Source of the DNA: Deltaproteobacteria bacterium | GTDB taxonomy: Bacteria > Desulfobacterota > Desulfuromonadia > Desulfuromonadales > Geopsychrobacteraceae | Assembly (NCBI GenBank): GCA_024280335.1 | Contig: JAJRQI010000010.1 | Location: forward strand, 1 to 60,588 | Reading direction: 5' to 3' | Length of the DNA stretch: 60,588 nt | Part shown: positions 44,458 through 53,206 of the stretch, one piece after another | How the letters are laid out: the number at the start of each line of letters is the position of its first letter | How positions within the stretch are numbered: position 1 is the first letter of the stretch | Program-made: the position numbers and the translations under genes | Notes under the pieces: model-generated | Told to the model about the DNA's origin: nothing | Databases searched by the model: none | Seen by the model: the letters and a program-made list of their open reading frames with translations, nothing else

Positions 44458-44760
44458 ATGAAAAAGCGCGATCTGCCACCGGTTCATCCGGGGGAAATAC
44501 TTCTCGAAGATTTTCTCAAGCCACTGGAAATTACCCGTTATCGCTTGGCCAAATCGATTGGGGTACCGCAACGCCGAGTCGATGAAATTTGCGCCGGTAA
44601 TCGCGCCATCACCGCTGACAGTGCCCTGCGCCTGGCACGCTTCTTTGCAACCGACGCACAAAGCTGGCTCAATCTTCAGACAGCCTATGATCTCGACGTC
44701 GCGGAACAGAAGTTGTCTGACAAGATCAACCGGGAAGTTACACCACGCGATGCGGCGTAA
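44458..44760 (+). CDS. higA: HigA-type antitoxin (HTH)
   Basis: 100 residues with the HigA pattern: PPVHPGEILLEDFLKPLEITRYRLAKSIGVPQRRVDEICAGNRAITADSALRLARFFATDAQSWLNLQ. The HTH lies at about residues 30-60. AAAAGGAGTT lies just upstream of ATG, a strong ribosome site, so antitoxin output should exceed that of the toxin gene. It neutralises HigB and probably represses the promoter at the palindrome before higB. Confidence 0.92.
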   Translation: MKKRDLPPVHPGEILLEDFLKPLEITRYRLAKSIGVPQRRVDEICAGNRAITADSALRLARFFATDAQSWLNLQTAYDLDVAEQKLSDKINREVTPRDAA

Positions 44761-44761
44761 A

Positions 44762-45070
44762 ATGGATAATGTTAATCATGATGAAACCAAAACAACTGAC
44801 AGCCACTGGGAGCAGATCTGCAACCGCTGCGGTGAATGCTGTTTTGAAAAAACCATCGATCACAAGGGGGCCGTCCGCACGCTGGCGGTCCCCTGCCGGT
44901 TTCTCGACATCCACAGCCGTAGTTGTCGTATCTATCATCAGCGACTGCAAGCCGAAGAAGATTGCATCAAATTGACCCCTGAGAATTTGCCGAAGCTGAA
45001 TTGGTTGCCGGAAAACTGCGCCTACCGATCGATCGATGCCAGCCCGAAAAGTGCTGATTTTCGCCGCTAA
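44762..45070 (+). CDS. YkgJ/YcgN-type cysteine cluster protein
   Basis: From ATG 44762, 102 residues, starting one base after the higA stop. Cysteines CNRCGECC near residue 20, then a C in AVPCRFLDI, SCRIY and a later C before NCAYRSI fit the YkgJ-type cysteine cluster family (CxxCxxCC), which likely binds a metal or cluster. Unlike most members the protein is short. Longer upstream frames run inside higA and are not used. The position suggests the ORF was left by chance with the toxin pair or is co-transcribed from it. Confidence 0.78.
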   Translation: MDNVNHDETKTTDSHWEQICNRCGECCFEKTIDHKGAVRTLAVPCRFLDIHSRSCRIYHQRLQAEEDCIKLTPENLPKLNWLPENCAYRSIDASPKSADFRR

Positions 45071-45344
45071 CGGCCAACCATCGCCACCTTAATAAATCAC
45101 TAAAAAGCTCTATATTCCGACAACCTAGCGATTTCAGTAAATTGCAATTTTCAGATTATTCTGCTCGACATTCAGCACACAAATGGAGTATCAATAGCCT
45201 ATTGTTATATTGACCTCGAGCCTTCTCCCCCCCCCCTCCTAGGCTCGGGGTAATTTTTTCCAAAATCCCTCCACATTATCTTTGCACCTGCGGCTAAATC
45301 GTTTACCCTGCCAGAAGCGAACGAACCGAGGGGCAAAATCAATC
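45071..45344. other. Intergenic region before the MFS gene, with terminator-like hairpin
   Basis: No gene supported in these 274 bases. A hairpin of CGAGCC and GGCTCG encloses a C-run of about ten bases (45218-45247), followed by GGGGTAATTTTTT on the plus strand. This looks like an intrinsic terminator for the YkgJ-type gene. The rest is AT-rich with no clear promoter that I can defend. Confidence 0.5.
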
Positions 45345-46643
45345 ATGGACGATCAACTGCGTCGCGCCCGCTTCGGCTGGTGTCTCTACGACTGGGCCAA
45401 TTCAGCCTTTGCAACCGTCATTCTGGCTGCGGTGCTGCCGGTCTATTTTGTTTCTCTGGTTCCTGTGGGCGGTGCCAGGCTCCCTTTTGGGGGCAGCCAT
45501 CAGTTCTCGGCCAGCAGCCTTTGGGGCTACAGCGTCTCCCTGTCGATGCTGGCGCTGGCGATTTCCGCCCCGGCCCTCGGCGCCCTAGCTGATCGACGGG
45601 GCTGGCACAAACCTCTGATGCTGATCTTTTGCCTGCTCGGCTGCACCGCCACGGCGCTGCTGAGCTTGACGAGCAGCGGTGATTACCTGCCGGCGGCCGG
45701 TTTGTTTATTCTCGGGAATATCGGCTTTGCCGGCAGCAATATCTTTTACAATGCCTACCTCCCCTGGTTGGCGCCAGCGACCGAGGCCGATCGCCTTTCT
45801 GCGCGCGGCTACGCCTACGGTTATATCGGCGGCGGACTGTTGCTGGCAATCGTCTTTCTGCTGATTCTCAACTCGGAGCTGTTCGGTTTTGCCGATCGCG
45901 GCGCCGCGACCCGGTTCGGCTTTCTGCTGACCAGTCTCTGGTGGCTGCTGTTTTCTATTCCAACCTTCCGCCTGTTACCGCGAACCGAGAAAAAACCAGG
46001 CTCGGGCAAGTCGATCAGCATCAAAGGTTACTTCGCTCTCTTTCGCCAACTGAGCAACTATCGCGATCTCTGCCTCTTCCTGGTTGCGTTTCTCTGCTAT
46101 AACGATGGAATCCAGACGGTGATCAGCGTTTCAGCGGTCTTCGCCAAGGAAGAGCTGCAACTGGGACAGGGAACCATCATCGGCTGCTTTCTGATGATTC
46201 AGTTCCTGGCAATGCCCGGAGCGCTGCTGTTCGGCCGGTTGGCCGGTCTAATCGGTGCCGCCAGAGCCATCCTGCTCTGTCTGCTCAGTTTTGCGCTGGT
46301 CTGCATATTTGCCTATCGAATGACCAGCGCAGGTGAATTCTGGATTCTGGGGGGCGTGATCGCGATCATTCTCGGCGGCAGCCAGTCGCTGAGCAGATCA
46401 CTGTTTTCCAGCATGGTTCCACCCCAAAAGAGTGCCGAATTCTTCGGTTTCTTCACCATCAGTTCGCGCTTTTCCTCGATCTTCGGACCCTTACTGTTTG
46501 CTTTGATCGCCGACCTTACCGGCAGCTCCAGAAATTCGATCCTGGCGTTGCTGCTGTTTTTTGTGGTGGGTTCAGTATTGTTGCTGCTGGTGGATATCCC
46601 ACAAGGGCGAAGGTTGGCTGCGGTGGGCGATCCTGACAAATGA
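45345..46643 (+). CDS. MFS transporter, UMF1 family
   Basis: From ATG 45345 the protein has 432 residues with about 12 membrane helices. The opening RRARFGWCLYDWANSAFATVILAAVLPVYF is the hallmark of the UMF1/Atg22-like major facilitator group, and the later segments LGALADRRGWHKPLMLIFCLLG and GAILLCLLSFAL fit the 12-helix plan. Substrate unknown; Atg22 in yeast exports amino acids from the vacuole, but bacterial members are uncharacterised. GAGGGG lies about 12 bases upstream of the start. Confidence 0.9.
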   Translation: MDDQLRRARFGWCLYDWANSAFATVILAAVLPVYFVSLVPVGGARLPFGGSHQFSASSLWGYSVSLSMLALAISAPALGALADRRGWHKPLMLIFCLLGCTATALLSLTSSGDYLPAAGLFILGNIGFAGSNIFYNAYLPWLAPATEADRLSARGYAYGYIGGGLLLAIVFLLILNSELFGFADRGAATRFGFLLTSLWWLLFSIPTFRLLPRTEKKPGSGKSISIKGYFALFRQLSNYRDLCLFLVAFLCYNDGIQTVISVSAVFAKEELQLGQGTIIGCFLMIQFLAMPGALLFGRLAGLIGAARAILLCLLSFALVCIFAYRMTSAGEFWILGGVIAIILGGSQSLSRSLFSSMVPPQKSAEFFGFFTISSRFSSIFGPLLFALIADLTGSSRNSILALLLFFVVGSVLLLLVDIPQGRRLAAVGDPDK

Positions 46644-46688
46644 ACTTTGCAACTGTTATACTCCTAAAAACTTAAAAAGGAGCCTGCT

Positions 46689-47753
46689 TTGGCCTCACTC
46701 GATTTCGAAAAAGAAAAACTTGTTTTCCGAAAATTTTATGACGGTAATCGCCAACTGTTTGAAGAGGCCAAGAATGCCTATATCAGCATCATCAAATCGT
46801 TGATCAAGCAGTCAGATATCGGCGAAATGACAAAAATCGAGGGACGGATCAAGGACAAGTTCGAATGTATCAAGAAATTTCATCGGAAATATCAGAGCCG
46901 ACTGGAAGCCGACGGGCAAGCCTATGAAATTCGTGACTATATTTCTGATCTGATCGGCATTCGGGTTGTCTGTCTCTACGAAGACCAGATCGCCACGGTC
47001 GCAGCGCTGCTGCAGCAGCATTTCAAAACAATTGAGGTGACCGATAAGATTTCCGCGGTCGAAGGGACCGAAGATTCATTCGGCTACAAGGGGCTGCACA
47101 TGGATTTGTCGCTGAATGATGAAATGGCAGCAGTACCGAAATATCAGCCGTATCCGCAATTGTCGTTTGAAGTGCAGATCAGATCATTGATTCAGGATGC
47201 CTGGAGTGTGCTGGATCACAAAATTAAATATAAAAAGTCGATCCCCAATGATTTGAAGCGGCGGATCAATCTGCTTTCGGCGCTGTTTGAACTGGCCGAT
47301 CGGGAGTTCAAAGAGATCCGCAACGCAACCGACGAACTCCTGTTGCAGGCAACCGTAGTGCCGCTTGACGAAACCGTTGCCGACAACCGCGAAAAGGTTG
47401 AACCGGTTGCCAGCGACAAAACCATCAATGCGTTTAATTTTCTGCGGGTCGCGGGACACTTTTTTCAGGATTTCGAATTTGAGGACTACAAGGTCGATGG
47501 TTTTGTCCAGGACATCCTGAAGTTGGCGCCCCGATACAAAAGATCAGACCTGCATGACAGTCTGATCCAGAACCTGAAAACCGTTCGGGAATACCAAGCC
47601 GATTTTCTGGCGGCAAACCCCGGCAGTACTTTCAGTCCCTACACGGCAATCAGGCACTGCCTGTACCTGTTCAACCCGAAAAGCTTTCAGCGGATTTTAT
47701 CCGAAGGGCCAAAGGCACGGTTTATCGCCTGGCTGGAAAAGAATCAGCGCTAG
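46689..47753 (+). CDS. RelA/SpoT-domain (p)ppGpp synthetase-like protein
   Basis: 354 residues from a TTG start with AAGGAG 7 bases upstream. The synthetase motifs are all present: RIKDKFECIKKFHRKY (the RxKxxxSxxxK region), DLIGIRVV, GYKGLH and FEVQIRSLIQDAWSVLDHKIKYK. No HD hydrolase domain is present and the C-terminal 130 residues match nothing I know. It looks like a stand-alone alarmone synthetase of the RelP/RelQ type but longer. Its end overlaps the convergent mtaB stop by 4 bp. Confidence 0.85.
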   Translation: MASLDFEKEKLVFRKFYDGNRQLFEEAKNAYISIIKSLIKQSDIGEMTKIEGRIKDKFECIKKFHRKYQSRLEADGQAYEIRDYISDLIGIRVVCLYEDQIATVAALLQQHFKTIEVTDKISAVEGTEDSFGYKGLHMDLSLNDEMAAVPKYQPYPQLSFEVQIRSLIQDAWSVLDHKIKYKKSIPNDLKRRINLLSALFELADREFKEIRNATDELLLQATVVPLDETVADNREKVEPVASDKTINAFNFLRVAGHFFQDFEFEDYKVDGFVQDILKLAPRYKRSDLHDSLIQNLKTVREYQADFLAANPGSTFSPYTAIRHCLYLFNPKSFQRILSEGPKARFIAWLEKNQR

Positions 47754-49066
47754 CGGGTCTGCTGCAGTTCGGCTGCCGAGTCGGCTAACAGACCGGTCGC
47801 AGCCTGTCCGACAATTTTCACCTGGCGACACTCTCCCGGCACAAAAACCTCCGCATCACCCCAGACGGTGAGATAATTTTGCGACAGGCCTTTGCGTAAG
47901 CCGTCCGTATCGCCACCTTCAAACACCACCTCAAGCCGTTGCCCAAGATAGCGCTTGGAGAAATCGTGCAATTTTCGCGCTCCGATCTGCCGTAACTGCG
48001 CCGCGCGTTCCTTGATCAGGTTCCCCGTCAGTTGATTCGGCAGATCTGCCGCCGGAGTTCCCGGACGACGGCTGAAAGGGAATACATGCAGATGGGTGAA
48101 AGGCAACCGTTCCAGCAGTTGACAGCTGGCCTGAAATTGCTTCGTTGTCTCACCGGGGAAGCCGCTGATAAGATCCAGACCGATCGCCGCGTCCGGCTGC
48201 CGTAAGCGAATGTCGGCCAACAGCTCGGCAAAGAAATCGGTTGAATAGTGGCGATTCATCTGTTTGAGAATTGCATCATCCCCGGCCTGCAACGGGATAT
48301 GGTAGTGCGGACAGATCCAGTTCGAAGCAGCAACATAGTCGAGCAGTTCCGGCGATATCTCGGTCGGTTCTATCGAGCCGAGCCGCAAGCGTCCGGCAAA
48401 GGATGATTGCTCGATTTCTTTCAGCAGGACCAGCAGATCAAGTTGCGGCTGCAGATCCTGCCCATAATTGCCGATATGGATCCCGGTGAGAACCACTTCC
48501 GGATAACCGGCGGCGGAAAGAGTTTCCACCTGTTTCACAACGTCTGGCAGTACCACCGAGCGACTGCGACCGCGCGCGTAAGGAATGATGCAGTAAGAAC
48601 AGAAAGCGTCGCAGCCGTTTTGAATCTGCACAAAGGCGCGACTGCGCTGCACGAAGCTGCTCAGCGGCAAGGTTTCGGCCTTTTCGATCTGGCGGATATC
48701 GGCAACCAGCACCTGCCCTGGCTGTTCAAGCGCGGTCAGGTGCGCCAGAAAATCGGCTTTCTCCTGATTGCCGATCACCAGCGCCACGCCCGGCAACTCT
48801 GATATCGCCTGCGGATCGACCTGCGCGTAACAACCGGTCACCACCACCCGCGCCCGGGAATTCAGCCGTCGGGCCCGGCGGATCAGTTTCCGCGATTGGG
48901 CATCGGTCGCGGCGGTGACGGTACAGGTGTTGACGATCACCAGTTCGGCGCCGGCGGCAAAATCGATCTGCTGATAACCGCCCTTGGCCAACTGTTCACT
49001 GATGGCTGCCGATTCAAACTGATTGGTTTTACAGCCCAGGGTGACGATAGCAAGCGTCGGCTTCAT
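47750..49066 (-). CDS. mtaB: tRNA t6A37 methylthiotransferase MtaB
   Basis: 438 residues with the methylthiotransferase build: N-terminal [17 protein letters not shown], the radical-SAM motif [16 protein letters not shown] preceded by NGCDAFC, and TRAM-like C-terminal end. The opening [10 protein letters not shown] marks MtaB, which adds a methylthio group to t6A to give ms2t6A. It overlaps mnmA by 4 bp; together with iscSU and mnmA, all sulfur-dependent tRNA or cluster genes share the operon. Confidence 0.93.
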   Translation of the reverse strand: MKPTLAIVTLGCKTNQFESAAISEQLAKGGYQQIDFAAGAELVIVNTCTVTAATDAQSRKLIRRARRLNSRARVVVTGCYAQVDPQAISELPGVALVIGNQEKADFLAHLTALEQPGQVLVADIRQIEKAETLPLSSFVQRSRAFVQIQNGCDAFCSYCIIPYARGRSRSVVLPDVVKQVETLSAAGYPEVVLTGIHIGNYGQDLQPQLDLLVLLKEIEQSSFAGRLRLGSIEPTEISPELLDYVAASNWICPHYHIPLQAGDDAILKQMNRHYSTDFFAELLADIRLRQPDAAIGLDLISGFPGETTKQFQASCQLLERLPFTHLHVFPFSRRPGTPAADLPNQLTGNLIKERAAQLRQIGARKLHDFSKRYLGQRLEVVFEGGDTDGLRKGLSQNYLTVWGDAEVFVPGECRQVKIVGQAATGLLADSAAELQQTR

Positions 49067-50139
49067 TTGATCCAGCCCCCGCCGATCACCTTGTCACCCT
49101 GGTAAAAAACCGCCGCTTGGCCGGGAGTGACCCCTTTTTGTGCCTCGGCAAATCTTATTCGCGCTTGATTGCCGGGCAATGTCTCAACGATTGCCGGTAC
49201 CTCCTGCTGCCGATAGCGGATGCGACAGTGGGTCGACAGCGGCTCGCTCGGTTGCGGGATGCTCCAGTTGCAGCCGTCAATTTCCAGTTCGAAACGGCTC
49301 AGGTGCTCTTTTTCACCGACAATCACCTGCTTTTTTTCCACATCGATGCCGACCACGAACAGCGGCGCTGTCCAGCCGATCCCCAGGCCTTTGCGCTGAC
49401 CGACGGTGTAGCGATAAACTCCTTGATGCTGTCCGAGAATCCGGCCGGAGACGTGAACGATCTCGCCATCCAGATGACCTGAGCCGCGCTCTTCTTCGAG
49501 AAAGCGGACGTAATCGCCATCCGGCACGAAACAGATGTCCTGACTTTCGGCTTTTTCCGCCACGCGCAGATTGAAGCGGGCTGCGTGCCGCCGAACCTCT
49601 TCCTTGGTCATTTCCCCTAACGGGAACAGGGTGTGGGCCATCTGCTCCTGAGTCAGGGTAAAGAGAAAGTAGCTCTGGTCTTTGTCTTCATCAAGCCCCT
49701 TGCGCAGAAAAAATGTTTCGCCCTGTTTCTCGATGCCGGCGTAGTGACCGGTGGCCATGAAATCGGCTTCCAGTTCGCGGGCCTTGCGCAGCAGCAGCTC
49801 AAATTTAAGGATCTGATTGCAGAGAACGCAAGGGTTGGGGGTGCGTCCGGCAAAGTATTCGTTACAAAACCGATCGATCACCTCGCGCTGAAAGTCATCC
49901 TCGAAATTGATCACGTAAAAGGGTATCTGCAGCTGCTCCGCCACCCGTCGTGCATCGTAGACATCATCCAGCGAACAACAGGTGCCGAAAGAATCACCAT
50001 GTTCATCGGTGAAGCTAGAGTAATCCCAGATCTGCATGGTCATGCCGATCACCTCGTAACCCTGCTCCTGGAGCAGCGCTGCGGTGACCGAAGAATCGAC
50101 CCCGCCGCTCATGGCGACTACCACCCGTTGCTTTTTCAC
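49063..50139 (-). CDS. mnmA: tRNA-specific 2-thiouridylase MnmA
   Basis: 358 residues with the PP-loop [13 protein letters not shown], the first catalytic cysteine in [14 protein letters not shown] and the second in [18 protein letters not shown]. MnmA makes 2-thiouridine at position 34 of Lys, Glu and Gln tRNAs, using sulfur from IscS, which is encoded two genes upstream. The ATG of mtaB overlaps its stop by 4 bp. Confidence 0.96.
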   Translation of the reverse strand: MKKQRVVVAMSGGVDSSVTAALLQEQGYEVIGMTMQIWDYSSFTDEHGDSFGTCCSLDDVYDARRVAEQLQIPFYVINFEDDFQREVIDRFCNEYFAGRTPNPCVLCNQILKFELLLRKARELEADFMATGHYAGIEKQGETFFLRKGLDEDKDQSYFLFTLTQEQMAHTLFPLGEMTKEEVRRHAARFNLRVAEKAESQDICFVPDGDYVRFLEEERGSGHLDGEIVHVSGRILGQHQGVYRYTVGQRKGLGIGWTAPLFVVGIDVEKKQVIVGEKEHLSRFELEIDGCNWSIPQPSEPLSTHCRIRYRQQEVPAIVETLPGNQARIRFAEAQKGVTPGQAAVFYQGDKVIGGGWIK

Positions 50140-50224
50140 AGCATCCCCTTAAACAGAGAAAGGAGGGCATCCGGGTTCTGACCGGCGCCCTCCAAAAGTT
50201 AAACTATCAGATTAAGTCTAAACC

Positions 50225-50593
50225 TTAAACGTTTGTTTCTTTGTAGTTTTTGATTGCTTCATGCAAGGCATCGGCGGCCAGATTGGAACAGTGCATTTTG
50301 TTCGGTGGTAGACCGTCGAGCGCTTCAGCGACCGCTTGATTGGTGAGCACCAGCGCCTCATCAATGGTCTTGCCGAGGGCCATTTCTGTTACCATCGATG
50401 AGGTAGCGATGGCGGCACCGCAACCGAAAGTTTTAAATTTAACATCTTTTATGATGTCATCCTCAACCTTGAGAAAGATTTTCATAATGTCGCCGCAAGA
50501 GGCGTTGCCGACCTCTCCGACGCCATTGGCATTTTCAATTTCACCGACGTTGCGCGGATTGGAAAAATGGTCCATTACTTTATCTGTGTACAT
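50225..50593 (-). CDS. iscU: Iron-sulfur cluster scaffold IscU
   Basis: 122 residues of the IscU/NifU N-terminal type: VMDHFSNPRNVGEIENANGVGEVGNASCGDIMKIFL, with cluster ligands C33, D35, C58 (GCGAAIATSSM) and C102 (KMHCSNLAAD). IscU receives sulfur from IscS and builds 2Fe-2S clusters. It starts 18 bases after the iscS stop. Confidence 0.95.
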   Translation of the reverse strand: MYTDKVMDHFSNPRNVGEIENANGVGEVGNASCGDIMKIFLKVEDDIIKDVKFKTFGCGAAIATSSMVTEMALGKTIDEALVLTNQAVAEALDGLPPNKMHCSNLAADALHEAIKNYKETNV

Positions 50594-50611
50594 AAGGATT
50601 CTCCTTGATGT

Positions 50612-51829
50612 TTATTGCGAAACCCGACGAACCACGCGGCATTCATCGCAGGTCAGTGGTTGTTCTCGATTATACAACGGACTCATTTCCCGCAAACGCT
50701 GAACCATCGGCGGCAACTCCTGCAGGACAAAATCGACATCCGCTTCGGTATTATTCGCGCCGAGACTGAAGCGGGTACTGGAATGCGCCAGCACCACGTC
50801 GACACACATGGCGCCCATCACGTGGGAAGGTTCCAGCGACCCCGAAGTACAGGCTGAACCGGAAGAGGCAGCGATCCCCTTCATGTCAAAGTTGAGCAGC
50901 AGCGACTCCCCTTCGATATAGGCAAAGCTGACATTCAGGGTGTTCGGCAGGCGCAGATCGGCATCGGGATGACCGTTCAGCTTGATCTCCGGGACCAGTT
51001 CCTTGATGCCCGCCTCAAGCTTGTCCCGAAGGTTACGGACGTAGGCATAATTCTTCTGTAAATTTTTCAGGGCCAGTTCACAGGCAACCCCCAAACCGAC
51101 GATTCCGGCCACATTATGCGTGCCTGCGCGCCGGTTGCGTTCTTGATGGCCGCCGTGCATGAAGCGGGTCATGCGGGTACCGCGTCGAATGTAGATGGCA
51201 CCGACCCCTTTAGCTGCACCTATTTTGTGCCCGGAGATAACCGCCAGATCGACATTGGCTTGTTGTACGTCGACCGGCACCTTGCCGACCGCCTGCACGG
51301 CATCGGTGTGGAAGCGCACCTTGTATTTCTTGGCAATTCTGCCGATTTCTTCAATCGGGAACAGGTTGCCGGTTTCGTTATTGGCCCACATGATCGAAAT
51401 CAGAATGGTCTGGTCGGTGATTGCGGCTTCAAGTTCAGTCAGATCGAGCATACCATCGCGATCTACCTTCAGATAGGTGACATCGTAACCGTTTTTTTCC
51501 AGATGCTCACAGGTCTCCAGGATTGCCGGGTGCTCAACCGTGGTGGTGATGATGTGATTGCCCTTCTCCTTCAGCGCATCTGCGGTCCCCTTGATGGCAA
51601 AGTTGTCCCCTTCGCTGCCGCAGGAGATAAAGACAACTTCTGCCGGAGAGCAGTTGATCAGTGCTGCGACCTGTTCGCGAGCCGTCTCCACCGCGCCGCT
51701 GACCATCCGCCCCGCCCAATGGACACTTGACGGATTGCCGAACTGTTCGCGAAAAAAAGGCAACATCGCCTCAAGCACTTCCGGCTTGACCGGCGTTGTT
51801 GCATTGTTATCCATGTAGATCTGTTTCAC
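50612..51829 (-). CDS. iscS: Cysteine desulfurase IscS (NifS-like)
   Basis: 405 residues of class V aminotransferase type: MDNNATTPVKPEVLEAMLP, the PLP lysine in VISGHKIGAAKGVGAIYIRRG, and the active-site Cys loop GSACTSGSLEPSHVMGAM. The C-terminus (PLTCDECRVVRRVSQ) carries two extra cysteines. It supplies sulfur for IscU clusters and MnmA thiolation. Starts 55 bases after iscR. Confidence 0.95.
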   Translation of the reverse strand: MKQIYMDNNATTPVKPEVLEAMLPFFREQFGNPSSVHWAGRMVSGAVETAREQVAALINCSPAEVVFISCGSEGDNFAIKGTADALKEKGNHIITTTVEHPAILETCEHLEKNGYDVTYLKVDRDGMLDLTELEAAITDQTILISIMWANNETGNLFPIEEIGRIAKKYKVRFHTDAVQAVGKVPVDVQQANVDLAVISGHKIGAAKGVGAIYIRRGTRMTRFMHGGHQERNRRAGTHNVAGIVGLGVACELALKNLQKNYAYVRNLRDKLEAGIKELVPEIKLNGHPDADLRLPNTLNVSFAYIEGESLLLNFDMKGIAASSGSACTSGSLEPSHVMGAMCVDVVLAHSSTRFSLGANNTEADVDFVLQELPPMVQRLREMSPLYNREQPLTCDECRVVRRVSQ

Positions 51830-51883
51830 TTGAAAGCCTCCAGCTCTCGATAAAATTTAAAGATTGTTAGGTTGAAGCCCCGT

Positions 51884-52312
51884 TCATGGTTCGATATCGG
51901 GACGTTGACGCCCCTCGTTGGTCAAATCTTCCAAGGTTATCGATGCCAGAAAAGTACGAATCTGGTTGCCCAGACCCTGCCAGACCGATTGGGTTGTGCA
52001 CTCCGATATGCACTTGCAACTGCCGTCAGCCTCCATGCAGGAGACCGGCACCAAGGTTTCTTCAACCGTGTCGATAATCTCATCGACACGTATTTCAGCA
52101 GCCGGGCGAGCCAGAATATACCCCCCGCCCGGTCCGCGGACACTCTTGACGATTTCTCCCCGCCTCATCTTGACAAAAAGCTGCTCAAGATAGGTCAGCG
52201 AAATGTTCTCCCGGCTGGAAATCGCTTTGATTGAAACCGGCGCGCCGTCACTGGTCAGATTCAGGCTGACCAGTGCCCGCACAGCGTACTGTGCCTTGGT
52301 CGACATGCGCAT
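51884..52312 (-). CDS. iscR: Rrf2-family regulator, IscR-like
   Basis: 142 residues, an Rrf2 winged helix: MSTKAQYAVRALVSLNL, NISLTYLEQLFVKMRRGEIVKSVRGPGGGYILARP. Cysteines at 92, 99, 101 and 105 (SCMEADGSCKCISEC) stand where IscR binds its 2Fe-2S cluster. The start shares its A with the cysE TGA (TGATG). As an IscR it should autoregulate the cysE-isc operon, and matching operator sites are found before cysE. Confidence 0.93.
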   Translation of the reverse strand: MRMSTKAQYAVRALVSLNLTSDGAPVSIKAISSRENISLTYLEQLFVKMRRGEIVKSVRGPGGGYILARPAAEIRVDEIIDTVEETLVPVSCMEADGSCKCISECTTQSVWQGLGNQIRTFLASITLEDLTNEGRQRPDIEP

Positions 52313-53013
52313 CAGACAGTCTCCAGCTGACTATCCTGCGGTTGACGACGGGCCAGTTCAGACTTGAATGTCTGCTGTTCCTGTTTCAGCGCCAGCACCT
52401 GATCCTCAAGAGAACGAATCTGATCCATCATACACTTGACCGCGTTAGCAACCGGATCGGGAAGTTTGTCATGTTCAAGATCAAAACCCGCCGGTTTTTT
52501 GCCGGAAATCACCACCCGCCCTGGAATACCGACGACCGTTGCACTTTGCGGGACCTCCTTGACGACCACTGAATTCGAACCGATCTTACTGTTGTCACCA
52601 ACCTTAAATGGGCCGAGAATCTTGGCACCGGAGCCGACGACAACATTATCTCCCAACGTGGGATGGCGCTTCTCTTTGGCCCAGGACGTCCCGCCGAGAG
52701 TAACCCCGTGGTAAAGTGTGCAGTTTGCTCCAATCTCGGAAGTTTCTCCGATCACCACTCCCATGCCGTGGTCGATAAAGAATCCGGGACCGATCCGAGC
52801 ACCAGGATGGATTTCGATCCCGGTAAAGAAACGTCCAAGATGTGAGGTGAATCGACCGAGAAAATAGTAGTTACGGGTCCAGAACCAATGAGAAAGCCGG
52901 TAGAAAAGCATCGCGTGAAAACCCGGGTAGCAGAAGACAATTTCCAGCACATTACGGACTGCCGGATCACGTTCAAATACTGCCTTTAAATCATTTTTGA
53001 GATTAGTAAACAT
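52312..53013 (-). CDS. cysE: Serine O-acetyltransferase
   Basis: 233 residues: a helical N-terminal part and a left-handed beta-helix of hexapeptide repeats ([44 protein letters not shown]), typical of CysE. It makes O-acetylserine, the precursor of cysteine, and so supplies the IscS substrate. A coiled-coil tail ([24 protein letters not shown]) follows the domain. It is the first gene of the operon with iscRSU, mnmA and mtaB. Confidence 0.94.
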   Translation of the reverse strand: MFTNLKNDLKAVFERDPAVRNVLEIVFCYPGFHAMLFYRLSHWFWTRNYYFLGRFTSHLGRFFTGIEIHPGARIGPGFFIDHGMGVVIGETSEIGANCTLYHGVTLGGTSWAKEKRHPTLGDNVVVGSGAKILGPFKVGDNSKIGSNSVVVKEVPQSATVVGIPGRVVISGKKPAGFDLEHDKLPDPVANAVKCMMDQIRSLEDQVLALKQEQQTFKSELARRQPQDSQLETV

Positions 53014-53120
53014 CCTGCTGCCTCCCAGTTCGAAATTAATTATAGACCGCCGCTATCGATGCCGATCCAGCACCACTATGTAATGGGATTTTATCCCACT
53101 TGCGACTTTATTTAAGTTAA

Positions 53121-53176
53121 GGATTAGCATACCTGATTATTTCTGTCAATTACTTAAAAGTGTTTTAGTCAGGTAT
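53121..53176 (-). promoter_or_regulatory. Promoter of the cysE-isc operon with IscR-type sites
   Basis: On the minus strand TTGACA (53144-53149), a 17-base spacer and TAATCC (53121-53126) form the promoter. The 25-mer 53129-53153 fits the type I IscR motif: right half AATCAGGTAT is 9 of 10, centre GAAAT fits, left half is 7 of 10. A second copy directly upstream has a perfect left half (ATACCTGACT, 53167-53176). The -35 lies inside the first site, so repression is expected. Confidence 0.65.
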
Positions 53177-53206
53177 TATGAGGCAGGATTAAAGCAGTGA
53201 TTCAAG

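Noticed and set aside
45225-45240. Long C-run as a sequencing error or phase-variable tract
   Set aside because: It lies in the loop of a terminator-like hairpin outside any gene, so slippage would change no protein.
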